Source of the DNA: Candidatus Helarchaeota ASGARD archaeon Hel_GB_B
GTDB lineage: Archaea; Asgardarchaeota; Lokiarchaeia; Helarchaeales; HEL-GB-B
Assembly: GCA_005191425.1 (NCBI GenBank)
Contig: SUPR01000022.1
Location: 1-39,493, forward strand
Direction of reading: 5' to 3'
DNA length: 39,493 bases
Shown: piece after piece, positions 25,849 to 34,480 of the stretch
Layout of the letters: the number at the start of each line of letters is the position of its first letter
How positions within the stretch are numbered: position 1 is the first letter of the stretch
The notes under the pieces: generated by a model
What the model was told of the DNA's origin: nothing
Seen by the model: only the letters and a program-made list of their open reading frames with translations
Databases searched by the model: none
Position numbers and translations under genes: made by a program

Positions 25849-26122
25849 TTTACTATTTCTTTTATTTTCTAATTGTTTTATTAATTGAACTCCAATTTTA
25901 TTTTCGCTTATGGATCGTATCCCGTATATATTATTTATTTATTATAATTTTTTGGTATATTAATCAAATAGGAATTAAATATTATATATTCGACAAAATT
26001 ATTTTAAGTTTTTATTATTTAAATAACACCTTCTTTCCTTAAGATTATAAAAAAATACAAGAAGAGAATTTATAGATTTTCTTAATAATTGTCTTTTAAG
26101 ATTTGATATAATACGCCATCAA
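25849..26122. other. Region upstream of the SDH-type gene
   Basis: The first 90 bases (25849-25938) appear to encode the missing N-terminus of the SDH-type protein without a standard start codon. The remainder is AT-rich spacer with no recognisable feature. Confidence 0.4.
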
Positions 26123-26389
26123 TTAACATGCAAACAGACCAATTATTTCGATATATCCGCCGAGATTTTTAATATATAAAAAAGGATTTACACCGATTAA
26201 GACAATAATGATCCCAATTATTCCAATAATTAAGGAAGTAATTTCTCCTTTTTCATTTTCTTTCAGTACTAAGATTCCATCAAGTAATGCAAAAACATTG
26301 AAAATGAAAGAAATAACAGATTCAGATATAAATATTGTCGGAAATACTCTAGATATCCAAGTAACGGGGGGAGTATAGGTTAAATTCAA
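26123..26389 (-). CDS. Small hypothetical membrane protein
   Basis: 88 aa if the TTG at 26389 is the start. Two hydrophobic segments (about 14-36 and 52-74) with a charged loop KENEKGE between them suggest a two-pass membrane protein; PP and W near the N-terminus. No ribosome binding site is evident and no family is recognised. The open frame is short, so coding is uncertain, though the alternation of TM and charged loop looks protein-like. Confidence 0.35.
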   Translation of the reverse strand: MNLTYTPPVTWISRVFPTIFISESVISFIFNVFALLDGILVLKENEKGEITSLIIGIIGIIIVLIGVNPFLYIKNLGGYIEIIGLFAC

Positions 26390-26878
26390 AGTAAAACTAG
26401 TTATAATTGATTAAATATTACCAATTAATAATAGAATTCTTTTTATTATACTAAAGACGTTTTCGCTCTTTTGCTTTTCTACTAAATCTTTACATCTCTC
26501 ATATTAATTAAACTTTTTCAATTTATTTATATATCCTTGTTCTATCGTTTTCTAACATCATTAATATTCGTTCCTCATTCTGATTAATTGTACCAAGAGA
26601 ATTACAGATATCCAAATATGAATTTTAAATTGTAGTAAAAAAAATTGTTTTAATTATTCTGTAAAAAAAGTTACATATCTTAAAATAAAATACTGCTCCT
26701 TAGATATGGTCTTATATAAGAATATTGACATGGTTTGATAGGATTTTAGAGAAGTTTTAAGTTTATAAAAAAGAGAAATGATGTTTTTTAACTTAAAATC
26801 ACTTTCTTTTTATAAATTTTTGAAAAAAAATTATGAAAGATTTTATATTTGTTAAATTTATAAAAATATTTGATAACG
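26390..26878. other. Intergenic region between divergent genes, no feature seen
   Basis: About 490 AT-rich bases holding the promoters of the small membrane ORF and of the methyltransferase. T-rich strings are frequent. No ORF, repeat or structured RNA recognised. Confidence 0.35.
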
Positions 26879-27529
26879 ATGAAATTTTCAGAATCGGATA
26901 TACAAAAAATATATGATAATGCTTCAAAATATTTGGCTTTTATGGAATTAGATGCTCTATTTGGGAGGTCTACTGAAAATTCGGTTTATAGGAAGAGAGC
27001 TATTTCGTTATTAAACTTGACATCAAATTCTTCAGTATTAGAAATAGCATGTGGTATTGGATATAATTTTAAAATAGTACAAAGTTATTTAAAAGGAAAA
27101 GGACATTATGTGGCGATTGATATTTCATCAAATTCATTGGCTATAGCTAATGGGAAGGTTAAATACAATAACTGGACAAATATGGAGCTTATTAATACGA
27201 GTATTACGAGATATAATCCCAGAATTAAATTTGATGCCATATTATGTACTTATGCATTAACGATCGTGCCGGACTATAAAAAGACTATTGATAAAATGCA
27301 TGACCTTTTAGCACCAAATGGTAGAATTGCAATTATCGGAATGAAGTTAAGTAAAAGATATCCGTATAAAATATTTAATTTTTTATTGGAAAAAATTAGT
27401 ATATCTGCTCGAATAGACTACAGGCGGGAGGTCATACCATATATTGCTTCTAAATTTAAGATAGACCATTATGAGAGCATTTTTATGGACTTTTACTATA
27501 TATTAAGTGGCACACATAAAAATCAATAA
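26879..27529 (+). CDS. Class I SAM-dependent methyltransferase
   Basis: 216 aa from the ATG at 26879 (the open frame starts three codons earlier at TTG). Motif I is VLEIACGIGYNFKIV, followed by the acidic residue binding the ribose of SAM (VAIDISSNSLAIAN), motif IV DAILCTYALTIVPDY and the post-motif strand GRIAIIGMKLS. This is a general UbiE/MenG-like type. The C-terminal part is short, so no substrate is suggested. It is monocistronic, converging on the P-type ATPase gene. Confidence 0.82.
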   Translation: MKFSESDIQKIYDNASKYLAFMELDALFGRSTENSVYRKRAISLLNLTSNSSVLEIACGIGYNFKIVQSYLKGKGHYVAIDISSNSLAIANGKVKYNNWTNMELINTSITRYNPRIKFDAILCTYALTIVPDYKKTIDKMHDLLAPNGRIAIIGMKLSKRYPYKIFNFLLEKISISARIDYRREVIPYIASKFKIDHYESIFMDFYYILSGTHKNQ

Positions 27530-27613
27530 TAATTTGGGGTATTTGATTATTTTATGTATGAGGTTTAAGTTTGTATATAATCTTGCTTCTAAATAGATCT
27601 GATTTCGAATAAA

Positions 27614-29569
27614 TTAGATCACTTCATCAAATCGTTTCTTAACAAATGAAATTCTGAATGTATTGATTATAACTAATAAAGTAATTCCAAGGTCTCCTAT
27701 CCCAACAGCCATCCATAGAGTCATCAGTCCTAGAAATGTTAGAATTATAAATAGAAATTTTAAAACAATTGTGGAATAGATATTTTCTTTCATAATCTTA
27801 TTTGTCTTTTTGCTTATGTCAAGTAAAGTTATAATTTTTCCGATGTTGTCATTCATTAAAATAACATCAGCAGTTTCTAGCGAAATATCACTTCCAATTC
27901 CACCCATTGCGATCCCAATATCTGCAGAGGCTAGAGCAGGGGCATCATTGATACCATCACCGACCATTGCAACTGTTTTATTTTTATTAATAAGGTTTTT
28001 AATAGTCTCTTGTTTTTCATCAGGTTTTAGCTCATAAAAAACTTGGTCTATTCCAAGTTCTTTTTGCAATGCTCTGACAGTATTTTTATTATCTCCTGAA
28101 ATCATGATTGTTTTAATATTTCTAGCTTTTAGTTCATGGATTACTTGCTGGGAATAATCACGTATTGTATCCCGGAGTGAAATTAAACCAATGATTTGAC
28201 GACTATTTCCAAACAAGACTACAGTTTTTCCCTCATTTTGATATCGATTTAATAATTTTTCTGGAACGGATATTTTTAGTTCATCAAAGAGAGATTTATT
28301 TCCAACATAAAATCTATTTCCATTAACTGAACCTGAAATACCTTTTCCGATAATAGATTTAAAAGATTCGATGGGTATTTCAGGTGATATCCCTCTTTTT
28401 TCTGCACCAGATACAATTGCTCTTGAAATAGGGTGTTCAGAGAGGTTTTCTAAAGAGGCAGCAATTTTAAACCATTGATCAAAGTCATTATTGAGTGAAA
28501 TAATATCTTTAACTTCAAGAGAACCTTTAGTCAGAGTGCCAGTTTTATCAAATGCTATTATCTGTAATTTATTGAGGTCTTCGATAAATTTCCCACCTTT
28601 AATAAGTATTCCGTTTTTTGCGCCACTAGTCAAAGCAGAAATCATTGAAATTGGCATAGATAATGCAAGTGCACATGGACATGAGATCACTAAAATGATA
28701 AGTCCTTTATAAACCCATTCATTAATTGGTAATTGAAAAATTAAAGGTGGAATTAGCATCATAAAAATTGCAAGAAAAATCATTATAGGTGTATAATATT
28801 TAGAGAATTTATCTATAAACCGCTGAGTTTTACTCTGCTTATTTCGAGCATTATCAATTATCTCTTTTATTTTGGCAAGGAGTGTTTGGTCTGAACTTTT
28901 AGTAACTTGGACTTCTAAATATCCCTCAAAATTAATAGTACCTGCAAATACAGTGTCCCCAATTTGCTTAAAAACAGGAATTGATTCACCGGTAAGAGAA
29001 GATTCATTAATTGTAGAAGCCCCTTTTATAATTATTCCGTCCAGAGGGATGCTGTTTCCAGGTTTTATTTGGATAATATCGCCTACTTTAACGCTGTGAG
29101 TATGCATCTCTTTAAATGACCCACTAATTTTTACCACAGCAATATCAGGCGCAATTTTCATCAATGAAGTAATTGAATTTTTTGACCGGTCTGTAGCATA
29201 ATTTTCAAGGAATTCTGCAATAAAAAATAGGAACATTACACTCGCACCTTCGCCTCCATGACCAATTAAAAAAGACCCAATTGCAGCAATTGTCATTAAG
29301 ATGTTAATAGTGATTTTGTGGTCAATTAAATTTGAAATACCTTCTTTTACTATATTATAACCACTTACTATAACTGCAACAGCAGCAAAAATCTGGCTAA
29401 ATATGAATAAATTTAAAAAATTACCAAAAAGAATTGATAAAAATAAGAAAATGCTCGAAATTATTATAATAAATATGCTTTTTTTTCTAGTATAATGCTC
29501 GATTTTTTTATCCAGAGCAATATTTTTTTCGCAGATTTCACAATATTTAATTTCCAATATTTGCACCAA
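27614..29569 (-). CDS. Heavy-metal P1B-type ATPase (Zn/Cd type)
   Basis: 651 aa cation pump. Landmarks: TGES (193-196) in the actuator domain, SCPCALALSMP with the metal-binding CPC (297-299), the phosphorylation site DKTGTLTKG (Asp341), the HP locus SEHPISRAIV, and GDGINDAPALASADIGIAMG in the hinge. Near the end, VGIGDLGITLLVIINTFR carries the D-x-G motif of the P1B-2 (ZntA-type Zn/Cd/Pb) group. No N-terminal heavy-metal domain is present; only a small C-x2-C (residues 10-13) occurs there. It would export Zn2+, Cd2+ or similar ions. Start is TTG 29569, GTG 29566, or TTG 29557 after GGTG. The divergent neighbour is a NikR-type regulator, so metal control of the pair is likely. Confidence 0.9.
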   Translation of the reverse strand: MVQILEIKYCEICEKNIALDKKIEHYTRKKSIFIIIISSIFLFLSILFGNFLNLFIFSQIFAAVAVIVSGYNIVKEGISNLIDHKITINILMTIAAIGSFLIGHGGEGASVMFLFFIAEFLENYATDRSKNSITSLMKIAPDIAVVKISGSFKEMHTHSVKVGDIIQIKPGNSIPLDGIIIKGASTINESSLTGESIPVFKQIGDTVFAGTINFEGYLEVQVTKSSDQTLLAKIKEIIDNARNKQSKTQRFIDKFSKYYTPIMIFLAIFMMLIPPLIFQLPINEWVYKGLIILVISCPCALALSMPISMISALTSGAKNGILIKGGKFIEDLNKLQIIAFDKTGTLTKGSLEVKDIISLNNDFDQWFKIAASLENLSEHPISRAIVSGAEKRGISPEIPIESFKSIIGKGISGSVNGNRFYVGNKSLFDELKISVPEKLLNRYQNEGKTVVLFGNSRQIIGLISLRDTIRDYSQQVIHELKARNIKTIMISGDNKNTVRALQKELGIDQVFYELKPDEKQETIKNLINKNKTVAMVGDGINDAPALASADIGIAMGGIGSDISLETADVILMNDNIGKIITLLDISKKTNKIMKENIYSTIVLKFLFIILTFLGLMTLWMAVGIGDLGITLLVIINTFRISFVKKRFDEVI

Positions 29570-29631
29570 TTTAATAAAAAAATCAATTGTTTATTAAATT
29601 AATGCTAAGAAAATAACAAATATTAATATTA

Positions 29632-29664
29632 TATTATTAAGAATATATTATTTAATTAATAATA
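29632..29664. promoter_or_regulatory. Candidate operator between the metal ATPase and NikR genes
   Basis: TATTATTAA (29632-29640) and TTAATAATA (29656-29664) are an exact 9-base inverted repeat with a 15-base spacer, in the 139-base region between the two divergent genes. NikR operators are dyads with short arms about 15-16 bases apart (E. coli GTATGA-N16-TCATAC), so the spacing fits. The arms are A/T-only, and chance is possible. Confidence 0.35.
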
Positions 29665-29708
29665 AAAATTTGTAAAATTAATTTTAAACCATAATTAGAG
29701 GAACAAAA

Positions 29709-30113
29709 ATGCCAATTGTAAGTGTATCGCTCACTAGTACGATATTAAATGATTTAGAAAAGTTAATTAAAAAAAGAGGTTATTATAGCAGGTCTGAAGC
29801 TATAAGAGATGCCATTAGAGCTATGCTACTCGACTATGACTTGTCTTTAAAAAATGAGGATATGGTCTTTGCTATGATCATTGTAGTAAATGATTTTGTC
29901 CGAGAGGATGTCGAAATTAGGTTGTCCAAATTAAGACACGAATTTAACAATTTAATTATTGAAGATATTCATCGACATATAAAAGAGCAGTATTGCATCG
30001 AAATTTTTCTAGCCGAAGGAAGAAATTCAGAAGTCAGTGATCTGATAGGTAGGATTAGAGGAATAAAAGGAGTGAACCAAGTAAAATATTTAGTTTTACC
30101 ATTTTTCTTATAA
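29709..30113 (+). CDS. nikR: NikR-type metal-responsive ribbon-helix-helix regulator
   Basis: 134 aa. The N-terminal ribbon-helix-helix includes VSVSLTSTILNDLEKLI and YSRSEAIRDAIRAML (27-40). The C-terminal ACT-like domain keeps all nickel ligands of E. coli NikR (H76, H87, H89, C95) one position later: H77 in LRHEF, H88 and H90 in IHRHI, C96 in QYCIEI. It binds DNA as a tetramer when nickel is bound. GAGGAAC precedes the ATG. It diverges from a Zn/Cd-type P1B ATPase, which it may repress or activate, although NikR classically controls nickel uptake. Whether it senses nickel here or another metal is open. Confidence 0.92.
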   Translation: MPIVSVSLTSTILNDLEKLIKKRGYYSRSEAIRDAIRAMLLDYDLSLKNEDMVFAMIIVVNDFVREDVEIRLSKLRHEFNNLIIEDIHRHIKEQYCIEIFLAEGRNSEVSDLIGRIRGIKGVNQVKYLVLPFFL

Positions 30114-30202
30114 AATAAAGTATTATTTTTGAGAAAAGTTAAATTTAAAATAAAAATATTATCCAAAAAAATATTTTAAAAAAAAAGATAAGTTGTGATT
30201 AA

Positions 30203-31762
30203 TTAAATATCTTCATGAGTATATTCCATTGGTATATTTAATTTGGGTAATTGACTTGATATCATTTGATAATGTTTGTGAAATAGCAAAATTCTCCGAA
30301 TATTTTCAACATTCATTAGTACTGCAATTATAATTAATACTATAAAGGGAACATACAATAGAGCACCTATCAGGATTATAATCATCCGGACATCCCTGCC
30401 TAACCTGAAATAAGAGGAATTAGGAGTGGTCAGTTTTTTCATTAAGCCATCATATTTATCAGCGGTATAGCTGTTCATAAAAGACCCAATAATAGCAAGA
30501 AACCCAATTAATAACATAACAAAATTCGGGGATAAATTGAACACAAAGATTGTTAGTCCAAAAAGTAATAGAGCATCAGCGTACCGGTCGAGAACAGCAT
30601 CAAACCAACCGCCAAATTCAGAGGTCTGCATTTTTAATCGGGCTATTTCGCCATCACAACCATCAATTATAGAAGCAAATTGAGCAAATACTGCGCCAAT
30701 GATTAAGTTGGGATAACCACCTAAAAAGAAGAAAATGGAACCAATAGCAGCTAAGAGAAATGTAAACAAAGAAATTATATTGGGAGTTATATTTGTTTTT
30801 AAAAGTAATTTTGTAATTTTTGTAGAGATTGGTCTATTAATATAACGAGATACCGGTCCATCGGATTTCTTTTTAAGATTTGAGATTAATAGTCTTTTTG
30901 CCTTTTTGTAAGAGAGTTTGTCGTCGATGTCAATCCAATATTTATCCTTAATATCAAAAACTTTGGCATTACCTCTTTCAGCGAGAATTTTAATTCCGCC
31001 GGATAATGAGTCATCACCATTTTCTATAGATTCTTCAAGAGCATCAAAGATGATTGGAGAACAAAGAAAGATCCCAGTATCAAAAGCATTAAAATTGTCA
31101 ATATTTTTGCCAATATCCAGAATTAAATCATCATATACTAATACTTTAGTAACATCATCAATGTCTATGTTTCTATTGGAATCGATATTATAGTCAACAA
31201 CGAGTTTAATTTCTTCGTCTTCAATATCTTCCTTCAATAAATCTACCAAGATAGATGGGTCGAAAATGTGGTCAGACATTAATAATACAAAATTTTCGTT
31301 GAGGTATTTTTTTGATTTAAGCACAGATATGCCGTTTCCTTTTTTCCATTCAAAATTATACAAGTAATTTATTTTAATATCCTTTTTTATGCTCAATTTG
31401 TCCAGAAATTCGCGTACTTTATGGTCGTTATAGCCAATAACAATATAAAAGTCAGTTAGGCCTGCTTCTTTAGCGCTCAATATGACCCGTTCAATCAATT
31501 TTAGTCCTAAGATAGACAATAAAGGTTTTGACTCGCAGACATCAGATAGTCTACTTCCCCTGCCAGCAGCAATTATTAAGCATTTGGTTATCGGGAATTT
31601 TTCTTTATAGAGAATAAGTTTTTGTGTACTTTCACTAATACTATAAGTATTGTCTTTTGTATAAACATCTCTTATAGTAAATAAATTGTCGGACTCGAAT
31701 TCATTTGGTTCATCTTTAAATTGTGGAGTATTTTGAAAATCTGACGGAATAATCGAAATCAC
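30203..31762 (-). CDS. Fused nucleotidyltransferase / CDP-alcohol phosphatidyltransferase (IPCT-DIPPS-like)
   Basis: 519 aa bifunctional protein. After about 50 unusual N-terminal residues, a sugar-nucleotidyltransferase domain begins with CLIIAAGRGSRL (61-72), KPLLSILG (79-86) and MSDHIFDP (162-169). The second domain has about six membrane segments and the CDP-alcohol signature D-G-C-D-G-x2-A-R-x8-G-x3-D-x3-D (about 367-392: D367, D370, G371, A374, R375, G384, D388, D392). The same domain order occurs in the inositol-1-phosphate cytidylyltransferase/di-myo-inositol-phosphate-phosphate synthase of hyperthermophiles such as Archaeoglobus. That enzyme makes CDP-inositol and then the compatible solute DIP-phosphate. 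A lipid headgroup role is the alternative. No inositol-phosphate synthase or phosphatase gene is beside it. Confidence 0.85.
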   Translation of the reverse strand: MISIIPSDFQNTPQFKDEPNEFESDNLFTIRDVYTKDNTYSISESTQKLILYKEKFPITKCLIIAAGRGSRLSDVCESKPLLSILGLKLIERVILSAKEAGLTDFYIVIGYNDHKVREFLDKLSIKKDIKINYLYNFEWKKGNGISVLKSKKYLNENFVLLMSDHIFDPSILVDLLKEDIEDEEIKLVVDYNIDSNRNIDIDDVTKVLVYDDLILDIGKNIDNFNAFDTGIFLCSPIIFDALEESIENGDDSLSGGIKILAERGNAKVFDIKDKYWIDIDDKLSYKKAKRLLISNLKKKSDGPVSRYINRPISTKITKLLLKTNITPNIISLFTFLLAAIGSIFFFLGGYPNLIIGAVFAQFASIIDGCDGEIARLKMQTSEFGGWFDAVLDRYADALLLFGLTIFVFNLSPNFVMLLIGFLAIIGSFMNSYTADKYDGLMKKLTTPNSSYFRLGRDVRMIIILIGALLYVPFIVLIIIAVLMNVENIRRILLFHKHYQMISSQLPKLNIPMEYTHEDI

Positions 31763-32357
31763 CTACTGTAATTTTATAATAATAGAGAGTCAATTGACGT
31801 AAATGTATATCAAAACTGTGGAAAGATCCCAATCTAAAGTTAATTTATGTAAAAAGAGTGGAACTGATTGATAGTCAGTTTATTTCTTTAAAATATAGTA
31901 AGGTTGGGTTCATTTCAAACAGCTTTAAATTGAAATTTAATCAATCAATTTTTCCACTCATAGACGCACATTAATAGTTTATATGAATTAATCAAATTTA
32001 CAAGTTTAATATATAGAAATTAATATAAAAATTTTACTATAATGAAGACAAATTTGCCCTTTAAATTATATATAAAAAATATCAAAACCAAATTACAAAT
32101 TTTCAGAAAAAAGATTTTGGTAAAGAATTAATTTTAAGAAATTATTAATTACAGCAACAAATGATAATAAATGAAATATTTCATTTTTAATTTTGAAATA
32201 TCAATTGTTATTAATAGATTATAGACGTTTTCAATTATTTTAAAATGTAAATATCGAGGAACAACTATAAAAACGAAATAGTTATTTCATTTTAATCTAA
32301 ATTATAGATTTTAACTTGATCATGGAAAAATAAAAATTAAAAATTTGAGGCTCAATT
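31763..32357. other. Long intergenic region with short palindromes
   Basis: About 600 AT-rich bases between the macro-CHAT stop and the start of the nucleotidyltransferase fusion. It contains AAATGAAATATTTCATTT (32169-32186, a perfect 18-base palindrome) and GAAATAGTTATTTC (32275-32288), which share the GAAAT/ATTTC arms. The arms could bind a dimeric regulator, but such palindromes are expected by chance in DNA this AT-rich. No ORF or structured RNA seen. Confidence 0.35.
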
Positions 32358-33959
32358 TTAAAGGTGTAATTTGAATAGTGGATCACCATATAGCATATAA
32401 CTAGCCCAGAGAATTTCGTTTAGCCCATATTTATTTACAATCATTTTTCTAGCATATCTTAGGGCGCTTCCGACAGAGTGCTCCCTTGAAACTAAGTTTT
32501 TATAGAATTCTATAGCGAAATCAATACTGATATCGTCATTAACATATGTAAATGTCCCAATATAATTTTTAATTCCACCCATTAAAAAGCCGGATGCAAT
32601 TCCAAAGATTTCACTCTGAAATTTTTTAGTATCACCAATTGATTCTGCACCGGATTCGCAGGCATTTGCAAATACAATCGGGGGTGCATTTATTAATGCC
32701 ATATCAGAAGCCTTCAAAATTTCATTTGTTTTTATATCAATTACCCACCCACTTTCACTGGGATTATTTTTATTGAAATAGGAATGCCCAGCATAATGGA
32801 CTAAATCATAGGTAGTCAAATCAGAAAATAATAATTGAGTGTTCACTTCTTTACCTTTTCTATATGTAATATTTATCCCATCTATTTTTGATAATGCTTT
32901 ATATATTGCATCACATTCCTTAATAGCTCCTTCTAAGGTTTCAGTTGGGTCTGCAATTAATAGGACATTTAATGGATATGATAAACTCCGCGTGGTAGAA
33001 CTTTGGATATAAAATTTTGGAGAAACTACGACTTGCCGTCCAATGTTATATTTTAGACCAAAAAAATCACTACCATCATAACATAACTCCCAAGGTATAT
33101 TTAAGAGATTATCGTCCAATTTTAAGAAAATATTCTCCGATGAAAACTTTTTTAAGCGATCCGAAACTTTGTCCAGCAAAATATTATAAATCGAAGCACC
33201 TAAATCCTTGATTCCTGAGAAATTTTCAGATTTACCAAATAATACGAAGTCTTTTAATGCATTTGAGAAAATTTTAAGTTGTTTATTTGAAATATTTTTT
33301 TCTTGAATTACAGAAATTGTTTCATTAGTTGTAAGATCAATATAATTAATATTACCTTTTCTTAAAACGCTTAATCTTATTGGAAATGATTTTTCAATTT
33401 TTAATTTTGCAGCTTGAAAAACGAAATTCTCAAAAAATTTGTTCCAATCACCATAGTTATAGAGAGAAAATATAATTTCAGTTAAATTAGTGGAAGAATT
33501 TAAATAATCAAATACTTTTTGGATCATTGATTGACTAACAGCCTCACTATTATTCTGACCTTTGCCGGTACCCATAGCTGGGAAAGCAATGCTATGAAAT
33601 CCTAATTCATCAGCTTTTTTCAAACAATAATAAGTAGCTAGCGAAACACCAAACGGTGTGACTACATCTCCTTTTTCTTCATCGAATGTAATAGCATGAA
33701 AAACCTTTTTAACAGGCTTTAAATTATAAGCATCGGTAATAATAATAGACCCAAGTCTAACCTTTTGATTTTTCAATTTTTCTAAAGCTTCTTTTTTGAT
33801 TTTTTCTCCTGCCTTATCTAAAATAGCCCTAGCGACCCCATCATTCATAGTAAGTTTTATATCATCTGAATTTACAACCACATCAGTTTTTAAAGTAGTA
33901 ATATCGCAATAACAAATAGAAACAGTAGTATTACCCACTTTAATAGATTTTTTTTCCAT
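32358..33959 (-). CDS. Macro domain-CHAT caspase-like protease fusion
   Basis: 533 aa. Residues 1-185 form a macro domain (ADP-ribose binding): YCDITTLKTDVVVNSDD (17-33), NDGVARAILDKAG (39-51), RLGSIIITDAYNL (68-80), FPAMGTGKGQ (126-135). Residues about 280-533 are a CHAT domain: NIPWELCYDG (287-296), LLIADPTE (333-340), then the catalytic pair His392 in VHYAGHSYF and Cys434 in FANACESGA, then GGIKNYIGTFTYVNDD, VGSALRYARK and SYMLYGDPLFKL. CHAT proteases are caspase relatives; in bacteria several act in defence. Macro domains bind or hydrolyse ADP-ribose. The arrangement suggests a protease controlled by an ADP-ribosyl signal. It stands alone with about 500 bases of noncoding DNA on each side; no sensor or substrate gene is adjacent. 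Both domains are secure; function is inference. Confidence 0.85.
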   Translation of the reverse strand: MEKKSIKVGNTTVSICYCDITTLKTDVVVNSDDIKLTMNDGVARAILDKAGEKIKKEALEKLKNQKVRLGSIIITDAYNLKPVKKVFHAITFDEEKGDVVTPFGVSLATYYCLKKADELGFHSIAFPAMGTGKGQNNSEAVSQSMIQKVFDYLNSSTNLTEIIFSLYNYGDWNKFFENFVFQAAKLKIEKSFPIRLSVLRKGNINYIDLTTNETISVIQEKNISNKQLKIFSNALKDFVLFGKSENFSGIKDLGASIYNILLDKVSDRLKKFSSENIFLKLDDNLLNIPWELCYDGSDFFGLKYNIGRQVVVSPKFYIQSSTTRSLSYPLNVLLIADPTETLEGAIKECDAIYKALSKIDGINITYRKGKEVNTQLLFSDLTTYDLVHYAGHSYFNKNNPSESGWVIDIKTNEILKASDMALINAPPIVFANACESGAESIGDTKKFQSEIFGIASGFLMGGIKNYIGTFTYVNDDISIDFAIEFYKNLVSREHSVGSALRYARKMIVNKYGLNEILWASYMLYGDPLFKLHL

Positions 33960-34480
33960 AATATCATCTGTTTTTTTTATTAAAAATTATTTAGAATCTA
34001 GATTTATTAATTTTTTATCACATTTTTAATTAATATTTTTTTTCAAATAATAATTATTGTGATTTTTTCTCCATTTAAAATTTAAATAAAGATAAGAATT
34101 AATTTGTTTTTAATTTTAATCAATTGGTTAGTCAAATTTTTTTTCATATTTCGTTATTTTAAAAGAATAATTAAGGTTTTCAAGAAAAAAGGGAAAAAAA
34201 GAAATAAGATCAGTGAAAAAATTTGGGTTATATGATATAAAATTTAAAAAATGAATTAATCTAAGTTTGTCTGTATTAGAAAAATGAGTTTAGATGATAT
34301 TATGAAATTAAAATTATATTCTAGATATGTATCATTATTAATAAAAAGGATTGATAATTAAAAGTCTAAAATATAGAATTTTTAATTAATTAAAAATCAG
34401 TATAAAAAGTTTAACTAAAATTAATAAAATAATATAATATATTGAGAGAAAAAATGGCTTGAATTAGTGAAATAAATTAT
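33960..34480. other. Long intergenic region, no feature seen
   Basis: About 520 extremely AT-rich bases upstream of the macro-CHAT gene and downstream of MTA phosphorylase. GATGAT lies shortly before the macro-CHAT ATG as a weak ribosome binding site. No ORF, repeat or structured RNA recognised. Confidence 0.4.
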
